A stretch of 64,000 bases of DNA, from contig JAPZUE010000051.1 in the NCBI GenBank assembly GCA_027533385.1, forward strand, positions 85,878 through 149,877, written 5' to 3'. Under the pieces are notes generated by a model, which saw only the letters and a program-made list of their open reading frames with translations, had not been told where the DNA came from and ran no database searches. This stretch comes from Rhizobium sp. GTDB lineage: Bacteria > Pseudomonadota > Alphaproteobacteria > Rhizobiales > Rhizobiaceae. Positions 43,388-52,077 of the stretch are shown piece by piece; within the stretch, counting starts at the first letter, position 1; every line of letters begins with the position of its first letter. A program made the translations under genes and the position numbers.

Positions 43388-44386
43388 ATGGGCAGCATCA
43401 AACTCGAACAGCTCTCCAAGTCCTTCGGCGAGCATGCGGTCATCCCGGGGATCGACCTGGAGATCAACGACGGCGAGTTCGTCGTCTTCGTCGGCCCCTC
43501 GGGCTGCGGCAAGTCCACCCTTCTGCGTCTGATCGCAGGTCTGGAAGACGCGACAGGCGGACGGATCCTGATCGACGGGAAGGACCAGACGCAGACGCCA
43601 CCCGCCCAGCGCGGTCTTGCCATGGTCTTCCAGTCCTATGCGCTATACCCACACATGAGCGTGCGCTCGAACATCGGCTTTCCGCTGAAAATGGCGAAGG
43701 TCGACCCGACCGAGATCAGCCGCAAGGTGGAGGAAGCAGCCCGCATCCTGAACCTCACCGACTATCTGGAGCGTCGTCCGGGGCAGCTCTCGGGCGGCCA
43801 GCGCCAGCGGGTCGCGATCGGACGCGCCATCGTGCGAAATCCGCGCTGCTTCCTGTTCGACGAACCGCTTTCCAACCTTGATGCCGCCCTGCGTGTCGCC
43901 ATGCGGCTGGAAATCACCGAACTGCACCAGAAGCTGAAGGCGACCTCGATCTACGTCACCCATGATCAGGTCGAAGCCATGACCATGGCCGACAAGATCG
44001 TCGTTCTCAACAAGGGACGCATTGAGCAGGTCGGCTCGCCGCTCGACCTCTATCGCAGCCCGGCCAATCTCTTCGTCGCCGGCTTCATTGGCTCGCCGAA
44101 GATGAACCTGATTTCCGGCCAGGCGGCTTCGGCACAGGGCGCCCATACGATCGGCATCCGGCCGGAGCATGTGACGCTGTCGACCACCGAGGGCATGTGG
44201 CGCGGATTGGTCACGGTTGCCGAGCATCTCGGCTCCGACACCTTCCTGCATGTCCAGGTCGAGGGGGTCGGCACGATCACCACACGGACCGGCGGGGAGT
44301 TCCCTGTCCGTCACGGCGATACCGTCTTTGTCACGCCGGACCTCACCCGCCTGCAGAAATTCAACGACAAGGGACTGGCATTATGA
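43388..44386 (+). CDS. smoK: Polyol ABC transporter ATPase
   Basis: The 332-residue MalK-type ATPase has Walker A GPSGCGKS (residues 36-43), QSYALYPHMSV (Q-loop), signature LSGGQRQRVAIGRAIVRNP, Walker B CFLFDEPLSNLD, H-loop VTHDQVEAMTMADKIVVL and a C-terminal TOBE region (IGIRPEHVTL). All catalytic motifs are intact, unlike GlpS and GlpT in this window. Its stop overlaps the smoS start as ATGA. Confidence 0.95.
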   Translation: MGSIKLEQLSKSFGEHAVIPGIDLEINDGEFVVFVGPSGCGKSTLLRLIAGLEDATGGRILIDGKDQTQTPPAQRGLAMVFQSYALYPHMSVRSNIGFPLKMAKVDPTEISRKVEEAARILNLTDYLERRPGQLSGGQRQRVAIGRAIVRNPRCFLFDEPLSNLDAALRVAMRLEITELHQKLKATSIYVTHDQVEAMTMADKIVVLNKGRIEQVGSPLDLYRSPANLFVAGFIGSPKMNLISGQAASAQGAHTIGIRPEHVTLSTTEGMWRGLVTVAEHLGSDTFLHVQVEGVGTITTRTGGEFPVRHGDTVFVTPDLTRLQKFNDKGLAL

Positions 44387-45162
44387 CCGGCAGACTGAGT
44401 GGAAAAACGGCTGTCATTACAGGCTCGGCCCGCGGCATCGGGCGCGCCTTTGCCGAGGCCTATGTGCGCGAGGGTGTCGCTGCTGTGGCGATCGCCGATA
44501 TCGATTTCGAGCGGGCCTCGGCGACGGCGGCTGAAATCGGTCCGGCTGCCTATCCGGTGCGGATTGATGTCTCCAGTCAGGCGTCGATCGACGAGGCTAT
44601 TACAGCCTGCGTGGCACGCGCCGGCGGCATCGACATCCTCGTGAACAATGCCGCGATCTTCGATCTGGCACCCATCGTCGAGATCACACGCCAGAGCTAC
44701 CAGCGCATCTTCGATATCAATGTCGGCGGCACGCTCTTCACCTTGCAGGCCGTGGCGCGGCAGATGATCGCCCAGGGGCGCGGCGGCAAGATCATCAACA
44801 TGGCGAGCCAGGCCGGACGGCGCGGCGAGGCTCTCGTCGGCGTCTACTGTGCTTCAAAGGCAGCGGTGATCTCGCTGACCCAATCGGCAGGGCTTGATCT
44901 GATCAAACACGGCATCAACGTCAACGGGATCGCGCCCGGCGTGGTCGGCAGCGAGATGTGGGACGAGGTCGACGCGCTTTTCGCCAAGTATGAAAACCGG
45001 CCGCTGGGGGAAAAGAAGAGGCTCGTCGGCGAGGCCGTGCCTTTCGGCCGCATGGGCCGGGCGGAGGATCTCACGGGCATGGCGGTTTTTCTCGCCTCGG
45101 CGGAAGCCGACTACATCGTTGCCCAGACCTACAATGTCGACGGCGGAAACTGGATGAGCTGA
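44383..45162 (+). CDS. smoS: Sorbitol dehydrogenase, SDR type
   Basis: The 259-residue SDR has the NAD-binding TGSARGIGRAFAEAY, ILVNNAAIFDLAPI, catalytic Ser in INMASQAGRRGEA and Tyr/Lys in VYCASKAAVISLTQS, and FLASAEADYIVAQTYNVDGGNWMS at the C-terminus, as in Rhodobacter SmoS. It oxidises D-glucitol (and probably galactitol or L-iditol) to the ketose. It is coupled to smoK by a 4-base overlap. Confidence 0.92.
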   Translation: MTGRLSGKTAVITGSARGIGRAFAEAYVREGVAAVAIADIDFERASATAAEIGPAAYPVRIDVSSQASIDEAITACVARAGGIDILVNNAAIFDLAPIVEITRQSYQRIFDINVGGTLFTLQAVARQMIAQGRGGKIINMASQAGRRGEALVGVYCASKAAVISLTQSAGLDLIKHGINVNGIAPGVVGSEMWDEVDALFAKYENRPLGEKKRLVGEAVPFGRMGRAEDLTGMAVFLASAEADYIVAQTYNVDGGNWMS

Positions 45163-45196
45163 CGGCTCGTGCGGCCCCAAGCCAAGGAATGCACCC

Positions 45197-46681
45197 ATGA
45201 CGACCAAACTCTCGCTTGCAACTCTTGCTGATATCGGCGACCGGGCATCCCTGCCCGCCTATCGCCGCGAAGACATCCGTCCAGGGATCCTGCATTTCGG
45301 TGTCGGCAATTTTCATCGCGCCCACATGGCGATCTATTTGCACGAGCTGTTCAACCGAGGGCGCGACCTCGACTGGGGCATTATCGGTGCCGGCGTGATG
45401 CCGTCCGACCAGCGGATGCGCGACACGCTGAAGGCGCAGGATTTCCTGACGACCGTGGTCGAGCAGGATATCGACCTGTCTGCTGCGACGATCACCGGGC
45501 CGATGCTCGACGTGATCACGACTCCCGACTTCGACAGGATCATCGCGACGCTCGCTTCGCCGGAGATCCGCATCGTGTCGTTGACGATTACGGAAGGCGG
45601 CTATTTCATCGATCCGGCCACCGGTCGGTTCGATCCCAATCACCCGGCGATCGTTGCCGATGCCAAGAACCCTGAGCAGCCCAAGACCGTCTTCGGTCTG
45701 ATCATTGCCGGCCTGAAGGCACGCAAGGCAGCCGGAATTCCGGCCTTTACCGTGATGTGCTGCGACAATATTCCCGGCAATGGCGAGGTGACGGAAGCGA
45801 CCGTCTGCGGGCTTGCGCGACTGTCCGATCCTGAAATCGCCGATTGGATCCACCATAATGTCGCCTTCCCGAATTCGATGGTGGACCGGATCACGCCGGC
45901 GACCGGGCAGCGGGAGATCGACATCACCCGCGACGCTTACGGCATCGAAGACGGCTGGCCGGTGTTCTGCGAAGGCTTCAAGCAGTGGGTCCTGGAAGAC
46001 AAGTTCCCGCTCGGTAGGCCGGCGCTCGAGGATGTCGGGGTTACCTTCGTTCCCGATGTCGCCCCTTACGAACTGATGAAGCTCCGGATCCTCAATGGCG
46101 GCCATGCGGCGATCGCCTATCCGGCGGCGTTGATGGACATCCATTTCGTGCATGAATCGATGGAGAACCCATTGATCCGTGGGTTCCTCGCAAAACTGGA
46201 AAACGACGAGATCATTCCTGTCGTGCCGCCTGTCCCGAACACCAGTCTTCAGGACTATTTCTCCCTGATCGAGACGCGCTTCTCGAACCCGAAGATCGGC
46301 GACACCATTCCGCGCCTTGCGCAGGACGGATCGAACCGACAGCCGAAATTCATTCTGCCCTCGACAGCCGACCGGCTGGCCAAGGGGCTCGAAGTTCAGG
46401 GCTTGGCACTGGTTTCGGCCCTGTGGTGCCGTTATTTCGAGGGGGAGAGCGACAGCGGCAAGGCGATTGCCTTCAACGACCCAAGTGCCGAACGGCTGCA
46501 TGCCGCAGCGCTCGCCTCCCGCAGCGATCCCCAGGCTTTCATCGGGATCACCGATATCTTCGGCTCGGTGGGCACCGATCCCCGTTTCCAGAAGCGATTC
46601 GGTGAGGCGATCGGCAGCTTGCGGAGCCACGGCGCCGTCGCTACGCTCCAGCGTTACATCGATGGAACCCTTGCCAGCTGA
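45197..46681 (+). CDS. mtlK: Mannitol 2-dehydrogenase
   Basis: The 494-residue member of the polyol-specific long-chain dehydrogenases has the NAD-binding ILHFGVGNFHRAHMA, CCDNIPGNGEV and the family signature MKLRILNGGHAAIAY near residue 300 (catalytic Lys, Asn and His). It oxidises D-mannitol to D-fructose and typically D-arabitol to D-xylulose. It lies 34 bases after smoS in the same operon. Confidence 0.95.
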   Translation: MTTKLSLATLADIGDRASLPAYRREDIRPGILHFGVGNFHRAHMAIYLHELFNRGRDLDWGIIGAGVMPSDQRMRDTLKAQDFLTTVVEQDIDLSAATITGPMLDVITTPDFDRIIATLASPEIRIVSLTITEGGYFIDPATGRFDPNHPAIVADAKNPEQPKTVFGLIIAGLKARKAAGIPAFTVMCCDNIPGNGEVTEATVCGLARLSDPEIADWIHHNVAFPNSMVDRITPATGQREIDITRDAYGIEDGWPVFCEGFKQWVLEDKFPLGRPALEDVGVTFVPDVAPYELMKLRILNGGHAAIAYPAALMDIHFVHESMENPLIRGFLAKLENDEIIPVVPPVPNTSLQDYFSLIETRFSNPKIGDTIPRLAQDGSNRQPKFILPSTADRLAKGLEVQGLALVSALWCRYFEGESDSGKAIAFNDPSAERLHAAALASRSDPQAFIGITDIFGSVGTDPRFQKRFGEAIGSLRSHGAVATLQRYIDGTLAS

Positions 46682-46687
46682 GTGATC

Positions 46688-47395
46688 ATGGACCCGCAGC
46701 CGATCCGACTTGTGATCTTCGACTGTGACGGGGTTCTCGTCGACAGCGAGGGGATTGCGCTGGAGGTTCTGGTCGAGGCGCTGGCGAAGAAGGGGATCCT
46801 GCTGTCGACGAACGAGGCGGCGGAGCGCTTTCTGGGGCGAAGCCTCGGATCTCTGGCGAAGGTCGTGCGCTTAGAATTCGGCGTCGAGATCGATCCGCCC
46901 TTTCTCGCCGACATGCGCGAAGTGCTTTACGCCCGCTTCCGAGGCGAACTCAAAGCCGTGTCCGGCGTCGCTGGTGTTATCGATGGCCTGAAGGCCGCAG
47001 GGGTTCACTGTTGCGTGGCGTCATCGAGCCAGCGGGAGCGAATCGAGCTGTCGCTTTCGGTGACGGGCCTCCTTGCACGGCTGACACCGCATATCTTCAG
47101 CGCCACAATGGTGGAAAACGGCAAGCCGGCCCCGGATCTGTTTCTGCATGCCGCGCGGCAGATGGGATATCAGCCATCGCAATGCCTCGTCATCGAAGAC
47201 AGTCCCGCCGGGATCCGTGCCGCCCAGGCGGCAGGCATGCGGGTTCTTGCCTTCACCGGTGGGTCGCATACGCAGCATGCCAGCTACGAGACATCCCTGG
47301 GCCAATTGCATCCGGACGGACAGTTTGACGCCATGGAGAATCTCCTCCAATTTGTCCTCGGAGTGAGGAGACCGGAAGATCTGACTGATGCGTGA
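46688..47395 (+). CDS. HAD-family phosphatase
   Basis: The 235-residue HAD protein has motif I VIFDCDGVLVDSEG (nucleophile Asp), motif II VASSSQRERIE (Ser), Lys in NGKPAPDLFLHAARQMG and motif IV VIEDSPAGIRAAQAAGM, typical of beta-phosphoglucomutase-like sugar phosphatases. The ATG at 46688 is used; a GTG at 46682 is possible. It overlaps the following kinase gene by 8 bases, so it belongs to the polyol operon and may remove dead-end sugar phosphates. The substrate is unknown. Confidence 0.85.
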   Translation: MDPQPIRLVIFDCDGVLVDSEGIALEVLVEALAKKGILLSTNEAAERFLGRSLGSLAKVVRLEFGVEIDPPFLADMREVLYARFRGELKAVSGVAGVIDGLKAAGVHCCVASSSQRERIELSLSVTGLLARLTPHIFSATMVENGKPAPDLFLHAARQMGYQPSQCLVIEDSPAGIRAAQAAGMRVLAFTGGSHTQHASYETSLGQLHPDGQFDAMENLLQFVLGVRRPEDLTDA

Positions 47396-49013
47396 ACACC
47401 TCTTGGCCGTGGATGTCGGCACGGGCAGTGCGCGGGCGGGGGTATTTGACCTCAGCGGCCGGCAACTGGCGCGATGCGTCGTCCCGATCAGCGTTCACCA
47501 CTCCCTGCCCAAACACATGGAGCAGAACAGCGAGGAAATTTGGTCGGCGGTCTGTGGGGCGGTGAAGGCTGCGCTGGCCGAAAGCGGCATCGGCGCGGCG
47601 AGCGTTCTGGCCATAGGATTTGATGCAACCTGCTCGCTGGTCGTCCGCGATCGAGATGGAAAACCGCTCTCCGTTTCAGAGACGCAAGCGCCTTGGCTCG
47701 ATACCATCCTCTGGATGGATCATCGGGCGCTGGCCGAGACCGAGGCCTGCAATGCGGTTGCCGATCCAATTCTGGAGCGTTTCGGTGGGCGGCTTTCGGT
47801 GGAGATGCAGATCCCCAAGCTGCTCTGGCTGAAGACCCACAAGCCGGACCTCTGGGCCGCCTGCGGACAGATCTTCGATCTCTGCGATTACCTGACCTGG
47901 CGGGCGACGGGATCACTGAAACGTAGCCATTCGGCGCTTGCCTCGAAATGGGGTTATTCGCCCGAAGCGCCTGGCACACCTCCGACCGACTACCTGAAGA
48001 AGATCGGTCTCGGCGATCTGATGGAGCGAGCGGGCCTGCCTCTGCAATCGGAGCCGCCGGGCCGGCCGATCGGCAAGCTGGCGAAAATCAGTGCCGATGA
48101 ACTGGGCCTCGACGAGGATTGCCTCGTGGCGCCTGGGCTGATCGATGCCTATGCGGGGACCGTCGGCCTGTTTGCAGCAGGTGTGCGTCCCGAGATGCCG
48201 TTGACATCGGAAGCCGTGCTGATTGCGGGAACCTCGAGCTGTATCGTGCGGCTTTCCCGAGAGCCCGTCTCCGGGACCGGATGCTGGGGCGGGTTTCGCG
48301 ATGCGGCTATTGCGGACCTATGGCTGACCGAAGCGGGTCAATCTGCATCCGGCGCGTTCCTCGACCATATCGTCTCCCTGCATCCGTCTGGCGGAATACC
48401 GACAAAAGCCCGCCACCGCGCAATCCTCGATGCGATCGCCGAGCATCTGGCCACCGAAGGCCCGGATTTCGGGCTTCCGATCAGTGTGCTGCCCGATCTG
48501 CACGGGACCCGGTCGCCGGTGTCTGATCCCATTTTGACGGGCATCATTGCCGGCGTGGATCTCGACCGGAGCGAGCGCTCGTTGCACAGGCTTTATTGGC
48601 GCAGCTGCGTGGCGCTTGCCTGCAGCATCCGCCATATCCTCGACCATCAGCCGCGACGCGCCGGAGCGCCGAGGCAGCTGCTGCTTGCGGGCGGGCTCGC
48701 GGACCATCCGCTGCTCGCTCAGCTCTATGCCGATGCCACGGGCTGCGATGTGTTCGTGCCAGGGGAATGCGATGCCGTGCTGCTCGGCTGCGCGCTGCAT
48801 GCGGCCGTCGCCGCTGGCGCCTTCTCAACGACAGCGGAAGCCGGGGCGCAGATGCGGTTTGCCATGGCGCATTTCCCCGCGTCACCGACCCGCCAGGCTG
48901 CCCTTTCCCGCGACCATGCGCTTCTCAAAGCCATGATGCGCCACCGCGACGAGCTCACCTTGCTGGCCTCGCCGCGGATCGCCGAGCCGAGTGCCATTCC
49001 TCTCGCCATCTGA
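47388..49013 (+). CDS. FGGY-family pentulose kinase
   Basis: The 541-residue kinase has the N-terminal LLAVDVGTGSARAGVFDLSGR, GFDATCSLVVRDRDG, LWMDHRA, LIAGTSSCIVRLS and a C-terminal LLLAGGLADHPLLAQLYADATGCDV, matching FGGY pentulose kinases (ribulokinase-like). As the last gene of the polyol operon it probably phosphorylates the ketose made by MtlK or SmoS from pentitols, such as D-xylulose or D-ribulose. The exact substrate cannot be read from the sequence. Confidence 0.85.
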   Translation: MREHLLAVDVGTGSARAGVFDLSGRQLARCVVPISVHHSLPKHMEQNSEEIWSAVCGAVKAALAESGIGAASVLAIGFDATCSLVVRDRDGKPLSVSETQAPWLDTILWMDHRALAETEACNAVADPILERFGGRLSVEMQIPKLLWLKTHKPDLWAACGQIFDLCDYLTWRATGSLKRSHSALASKWGYSPEAPGTPPTDYLKKIGLGDLMERAGLPLQSEPPGRPIGKLAKISADELGLDEDCLVAPGLIDAYAGTVGLFAAGVRPEMPLTSEAVLIAGTSSCIVRLSREPVSGTGCWGGFRDAAIADLWLTEAGQSASGAFLDHIVSLHPSGGIPTKARHRAILDAIAEHLATEGPDFGLPISVLPDLHGTRSPVSDPILTGIIAGVDLDRSERSLHRLYWRSCVALACSIRHILDHQPRRAGAPRQLLLAGGLADHPLLAQLYADATGCDVFVPGECDAVLLGCALHAAVAAGAFSTTAEAGAQMRFAMAHFPASPTRQAALSRDHALLKAMMRHRDELTLLASPRIAEPSAIPLAI

Positions 49014-49121
49014 CCTTTGGCGAAAGCCTGGTGAAATTCCGGCACTCGCCTGACGATGATTTTCGACTTCGACTGTCAGACCCGTCGAAGCCCTCTTGCG
49101 TCAAAACTCTGAACCTGCCAT

Positions 49122-49135
49122 GTTGCCTATACAAC
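49122..49135 (+). promoter_or_regulatory. Candidate HutC operator upstream of hutF
   Basis: GTTGCCTATACAAC, an imperfect palindrome with GTTG/CAAC arms around CCTATA, ends 16 bases before the hutF start. GntR/HutC proteins bind TGTA/TACA-type palindromes, and this is where a repressor would block the operon. The rest of 49014-49151 shows no gene. Confidence 0.35.
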
Positions 49136-49151
49136 TTGCAAAGGTTTCGCG

Positions 49152-50525
49152 ATGAAAGCTTCTCAAAGCCTGTTCTGTGAGCGCGTGCTTCTGCCCGAGG
49201 GCTGGGCAAGCGATGTGACAATCGGGATCGATCAGGACGGCAAGATTGTCTCAATCGAGCACGGGATGGTGCGTGGACCGGATTCGACAGCACTGGCCGG
49301 ACCTGTGGTTCCTGCCCTGCAAAACCTGCATTCTCACGCTTTTCAGCGCGCCATGGCGGGTCTCGCCGAGCAAGCGGGTTCGACCGATGACAGCTTCTGG
49401 ACCTGGCGCGACACGATGTATCGGCTTGTCGCAAAGATGTCGCCTGACGATGTCGAGGCTGTTACGACCAAGTTGTATAGTGAACTTCTAAAAGGCGGCT
49501 TCGGTCAGGTGGTGGAATTTCACTATTTCCACCATGCCCTGACCGAGGTTGGCACCTCCAACGGCTTCGAAATGTCGAGCCGCATTCTGCGGTCGGCAGC
49601 GACGGCGGGGATCGGCCTCACGCATCTGCCCGTCTTCTATGCCCATGCCGGCTTCGGTGGGCTCGCGCCCAATGCCGGACAGCGCCCGTTCATCCATAGC
49701 ATAGACAGTTTCCTCGCCCTGCTCGATCAGCTGGCGCCCGCATGCGCGGCTGCCGACGTGGAGCTCGGCCTCGCCATCCATTCGCTGCGGGCGGCCACCC
49801 CCGATGAGATGCGTGCCGTGCTCTCGGCGGAGCAGACGGGTGGGCCCATCCACATCCATGTGGCGGAGCAAGAGCGCGAGGTCGGGGATTGCCTTGCCTG
49901 GAGCGGTCGCCGACCGGTCACTTTCCTGCTCGACGAGTTTGCGGTCGACGAGCGCTGGTGCGCCATCCATGCGACGCATATGACAGCGGAGGAGACGGCG
50001 CGGCTGGCGAAATCCGGTGCGGTCGCGGGTCTTTGCCCGGCCACCGAAGCCAATCTCGGCGACGGGATCTATCCTGCAACGGACTTCATGACCCAGGGCG
50101 GACGCATAGGGATAGGCACGGACAGCCATGTCGCAACCTCCGTAGCGGAGGAACTGCGCGTGCTGGAATATGGTCAGCGGCTTCGTGATCGCCGCCGCAA
50201 CCGGCTCGTATCCGGTCCCGGAGCCTCGGTCGGCCGCACGCTGATCGAGGCCAGCCTGTCTGGCGGGGCCCAGGCTGCGGGTCTCGAGACGAGCGGTATT
50301 CGCGTTGGCGCGCGCGCCGATCTCGTCGTCCTCGACGGCGCCAACCCCTTCATCGCCGCTGCCAAGGACGACCAGATCCTCGACCGCTGGATCTTTGCAC
50401 TCGGCAGCGAGGCCGTTCGCGACGTGATGGTTCGCGGAGATTTCGTGGTTCAGGAGGGTCGCCACCGGGCCGAAGAGCGCATCGACAGCGACTTTGCCTG
50501 TGCGCTGAAGAGAATACTCCAATGA
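49152..50525 (+). CDS. hutF: Formimidoylglutamate deiminase
   Basis: HutF hydrolyses N-formimino-L-glutamate to N-formylglutamate and ammonia, the alternative to HutG-type formiminoglutamase. The 457-residue amidohydrolase has LQNLHSHAFQRAMAGLAEQ, IHIHVAEQEREVGDCLAWSGRRP, CAIHATHMTAEET and GIGTDSHVATSVAEELRVLEYGQRLRDRRRN, which are family hallmarks including the metal-binding His residues. It opens the hut operon and, with hutG (deformylase) downstream, indicates the five-step pathway. Confidence 0.94.
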   Translation: MKASQSLFCERVLLPEGWASDVTIGIDQDGKIVSIEHGMVRGPDSTALAGPVVPALQNLHSHAFQRAMAGLAEQAGSTDDSFWTWRDTMYRLVAKMSPDDVEAVTTKLYSELLKGGFGQVVEFHYFHHALTEVGTSNGFEMSSRILRSAATAGIGLTHLPVFYAHAGFGGLAPNAGQRPFIHSIDSFLALLDQLAPACAAADVELGLAIHSLRAATPDEMRAVLSAEQTGGPIHIHVAEQEREVGDCLAWSGRRPVTFLLDEFAVDERWCAIHATHMTAEETARLAKSGAVAGLCPATEANLGDGIYPATDFMTQGGRIGIGTDSHVATSVAEELRVLEYGQRLRDRRRNRLVSGPGASVGRTLIEASLSGGAQAAGLETSGIRVGARADLVVLDGANPFIAAAKDDQILDRWIFALGSEAVRDVMVRGDFVVQEGRHRAEERIDSDFACALKRILQ

Positions 50526-50568
50526 GTTTCATTAGCCGGCAAATTGTTTTCAGCGGATGGAGCGCCTG

Positions 50569-52077
50569 ATGGTGCAGACGATCACTCTCGATACTGTTCT
50601 GACATCAGATGCGATCGCCGCGATTGCTGAGGGCGCAAGGCTCGCCTTGAGTGAGGCGGCGCGGCAGCGGATTCTCGATGCCCGCGCGATCGTCGATGCC
50701 CTGGTCGACCAAGGCATCCGAGGCTACGGCATTAATACGGGGGTCGGCGCACTCTGTGACGTGGTCATCGATCGTGAGGAGCAGGCGTCGCTTTCCCGCA
50801 ATCTGCTGTTTAGCCATTCCTGTGGTGTCGGTGAGCCGCTCGGGCGGGTGGAAACACGCGCGATCATAGCAGCCCAGATCGCCAATTTCGCCCATGGTTA
50901 TTCGGGCATCCGGCTTGAGGTCGTCGAGACGCTCATCGCCCTCCTGAACAGTGATATGCTTCCGGTCATCCCATCCAAGGGTTCGGTCGGCTACCTGACG
51001 CATGGCGCAGCCATCGGGCTTGTCGTCATCGGCGCTGGCGAATGCCGACACGACGGCAAGCTGATCTCCGGCGCGGAGGCGCTGGCAGCGCTCGATCTCA
51101 AGCCGCTTGTGCTCCAGGCGAAGGAAGGTCTGAGCCTGATCAACGGCACACCTTGCGCCACCGGTCTGGCATCTCTTGCCGTCACCAGGCTCGCGCATCT
51201 CGTCGACTGGGCAGATGTAGCAGCCGCGATGAGCTATGAGAACCTCGGCGCGCAGACCGATCCCTTTGCGGAAATGCCGCTTTCTTTGCGGAAGTCCGAG
51301 GGCCTGCAGCAGGTTGGAAGGAACTTGCGAACATTGCTGGCCGGGAGCGCGCTCCTGGCGGAATCTGCCGGCAAGCGGACGCAGGATCCGCTCAGCCTCA
51401 GGGCCGTGCCGCATGTGCATGGCGCGGTGCGCGATGCGCTCGTGGAGGCGCGGGCGGTGGTGGATCGGGAGCTTGCGAGCGTCACCGACAATCCCGCCGT
51501 TAGCGGATCACCTGCAGACCCGAAAGTGCATTCGCAGGCACATGCCGTGGGTGCAGCCCTTGGCCTTGCCATGGATCATCTGGCGACGGCGGCAGCCGAA
51601 CTCGCCGCCATTTCCGAGCGGCGGATCGACCGGCTGGTCAACCCGCTGGTGAGCGGCCTGCCGGCCTTCCTCGCCTCGGGCAGCGGCGTCGAATCCGGCT
51701 TCATGATCATCCAGTATACCGCAGCAGCGCTGGTGGCGGAGAACCGCCGGCTCGCGATGCCCGCGAGCCTCGACGGTGGCATCACCTCCGGCCTGCAGGA
51801 AGACATTCTCACCCATGCGACGCCGGCTGCGGCCAAGGCGCTCGCCATCCTCGACAATCTCGAGACGGTGCTTGCCATCGAACTGACCGCCGCTGCGCAG
51901 GCCCATGACCTGCAGCCCTCCAAGGCAAGCAAAGCTGCGATGACGCAACGGATCTATGAGCGGGTTCGTCATGCGGTGCCTTTCTACCGCGACGATAGGC
52001 CCCTGAACCGCGACATCCAGCAGATCCGGACACTCCTGAAGACGACCGCCGTCTGGTCCGCAAGCGAGGGCGCATGA
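50569..52077 (+). CDS. Histidine ammonia-lyase paralog lacking the MIO triad
   Basis: The 502-residue protein is clearly a HAL/PAL-fold protein: YGINTGVGALCD (Y53), NLLFSHSCGVGEPL, AKEGLSLINGTP (N192) and SVTDNPAV. The Ala-Ser-Gly triad that forms the MIO cofactor, expected after KGSVG, is Y142-L143-T144. Other catalytic positions also differ from the true HutH in this operon: QDPYCIR is QDPLSLR (Tyr to Leu), GGNFHAEP is missing, and ANQEDH is GLQEDI. It therefore should not be an ordinary ammonia-lyase. The ATG at 50569 has GGAG 6 bases upstream; ATG 50557 is in frame. Its stop overlaps hutI (ATGA). Confidence 0.88.
   Translation: MVQTITLDTVLTSDAIAAIAEGARLALSEAARQRILDARAIVDALVDQGIRGYGINTGVGALCDVVIDREEQASLSRNLLFSHSCGVGEPLGRVETRAIIAAQIANFAHGYSGIRLEVVETLIALLNSDMLPVIPSKGSVGYLTHGAAIGLVVIGAGECRHDGKLISGAEALAALDLKPLVLQAKEGLSLINGTPCATGLASLAVTRLAHLVDWADVAAAMSYENLGAQTDPFAEMPLSLRKSEGLQQVGRNLRTLLAGSALLAESAGKRTQDPLSLRAVPHVHGAVRDALVEARAVVDRELASVTDNPAVSGSPADPKVHSQAHAVGAALGLAMDHLATAAAELAAISERRIDRLVNPLVSGLPAFLASGSGVESGFMIIQYTAAALVAENRRLAMPASLDGGITSGLQEDILTHATPAAAKALAILDNLETVLAIELTAAAQAHDLQPSKASKAAMTQRIYERVRHAVPFYRDDRPLNRDIQQIRTLLKTTAVWSASEGA

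Noticed and set aside
45071..46630. A 519-residue minus-strand frame opposite mtlK.
   Set aside because: It is the shadow of mtlK, whose KLRILNGGHA motif and operon context are decisive.
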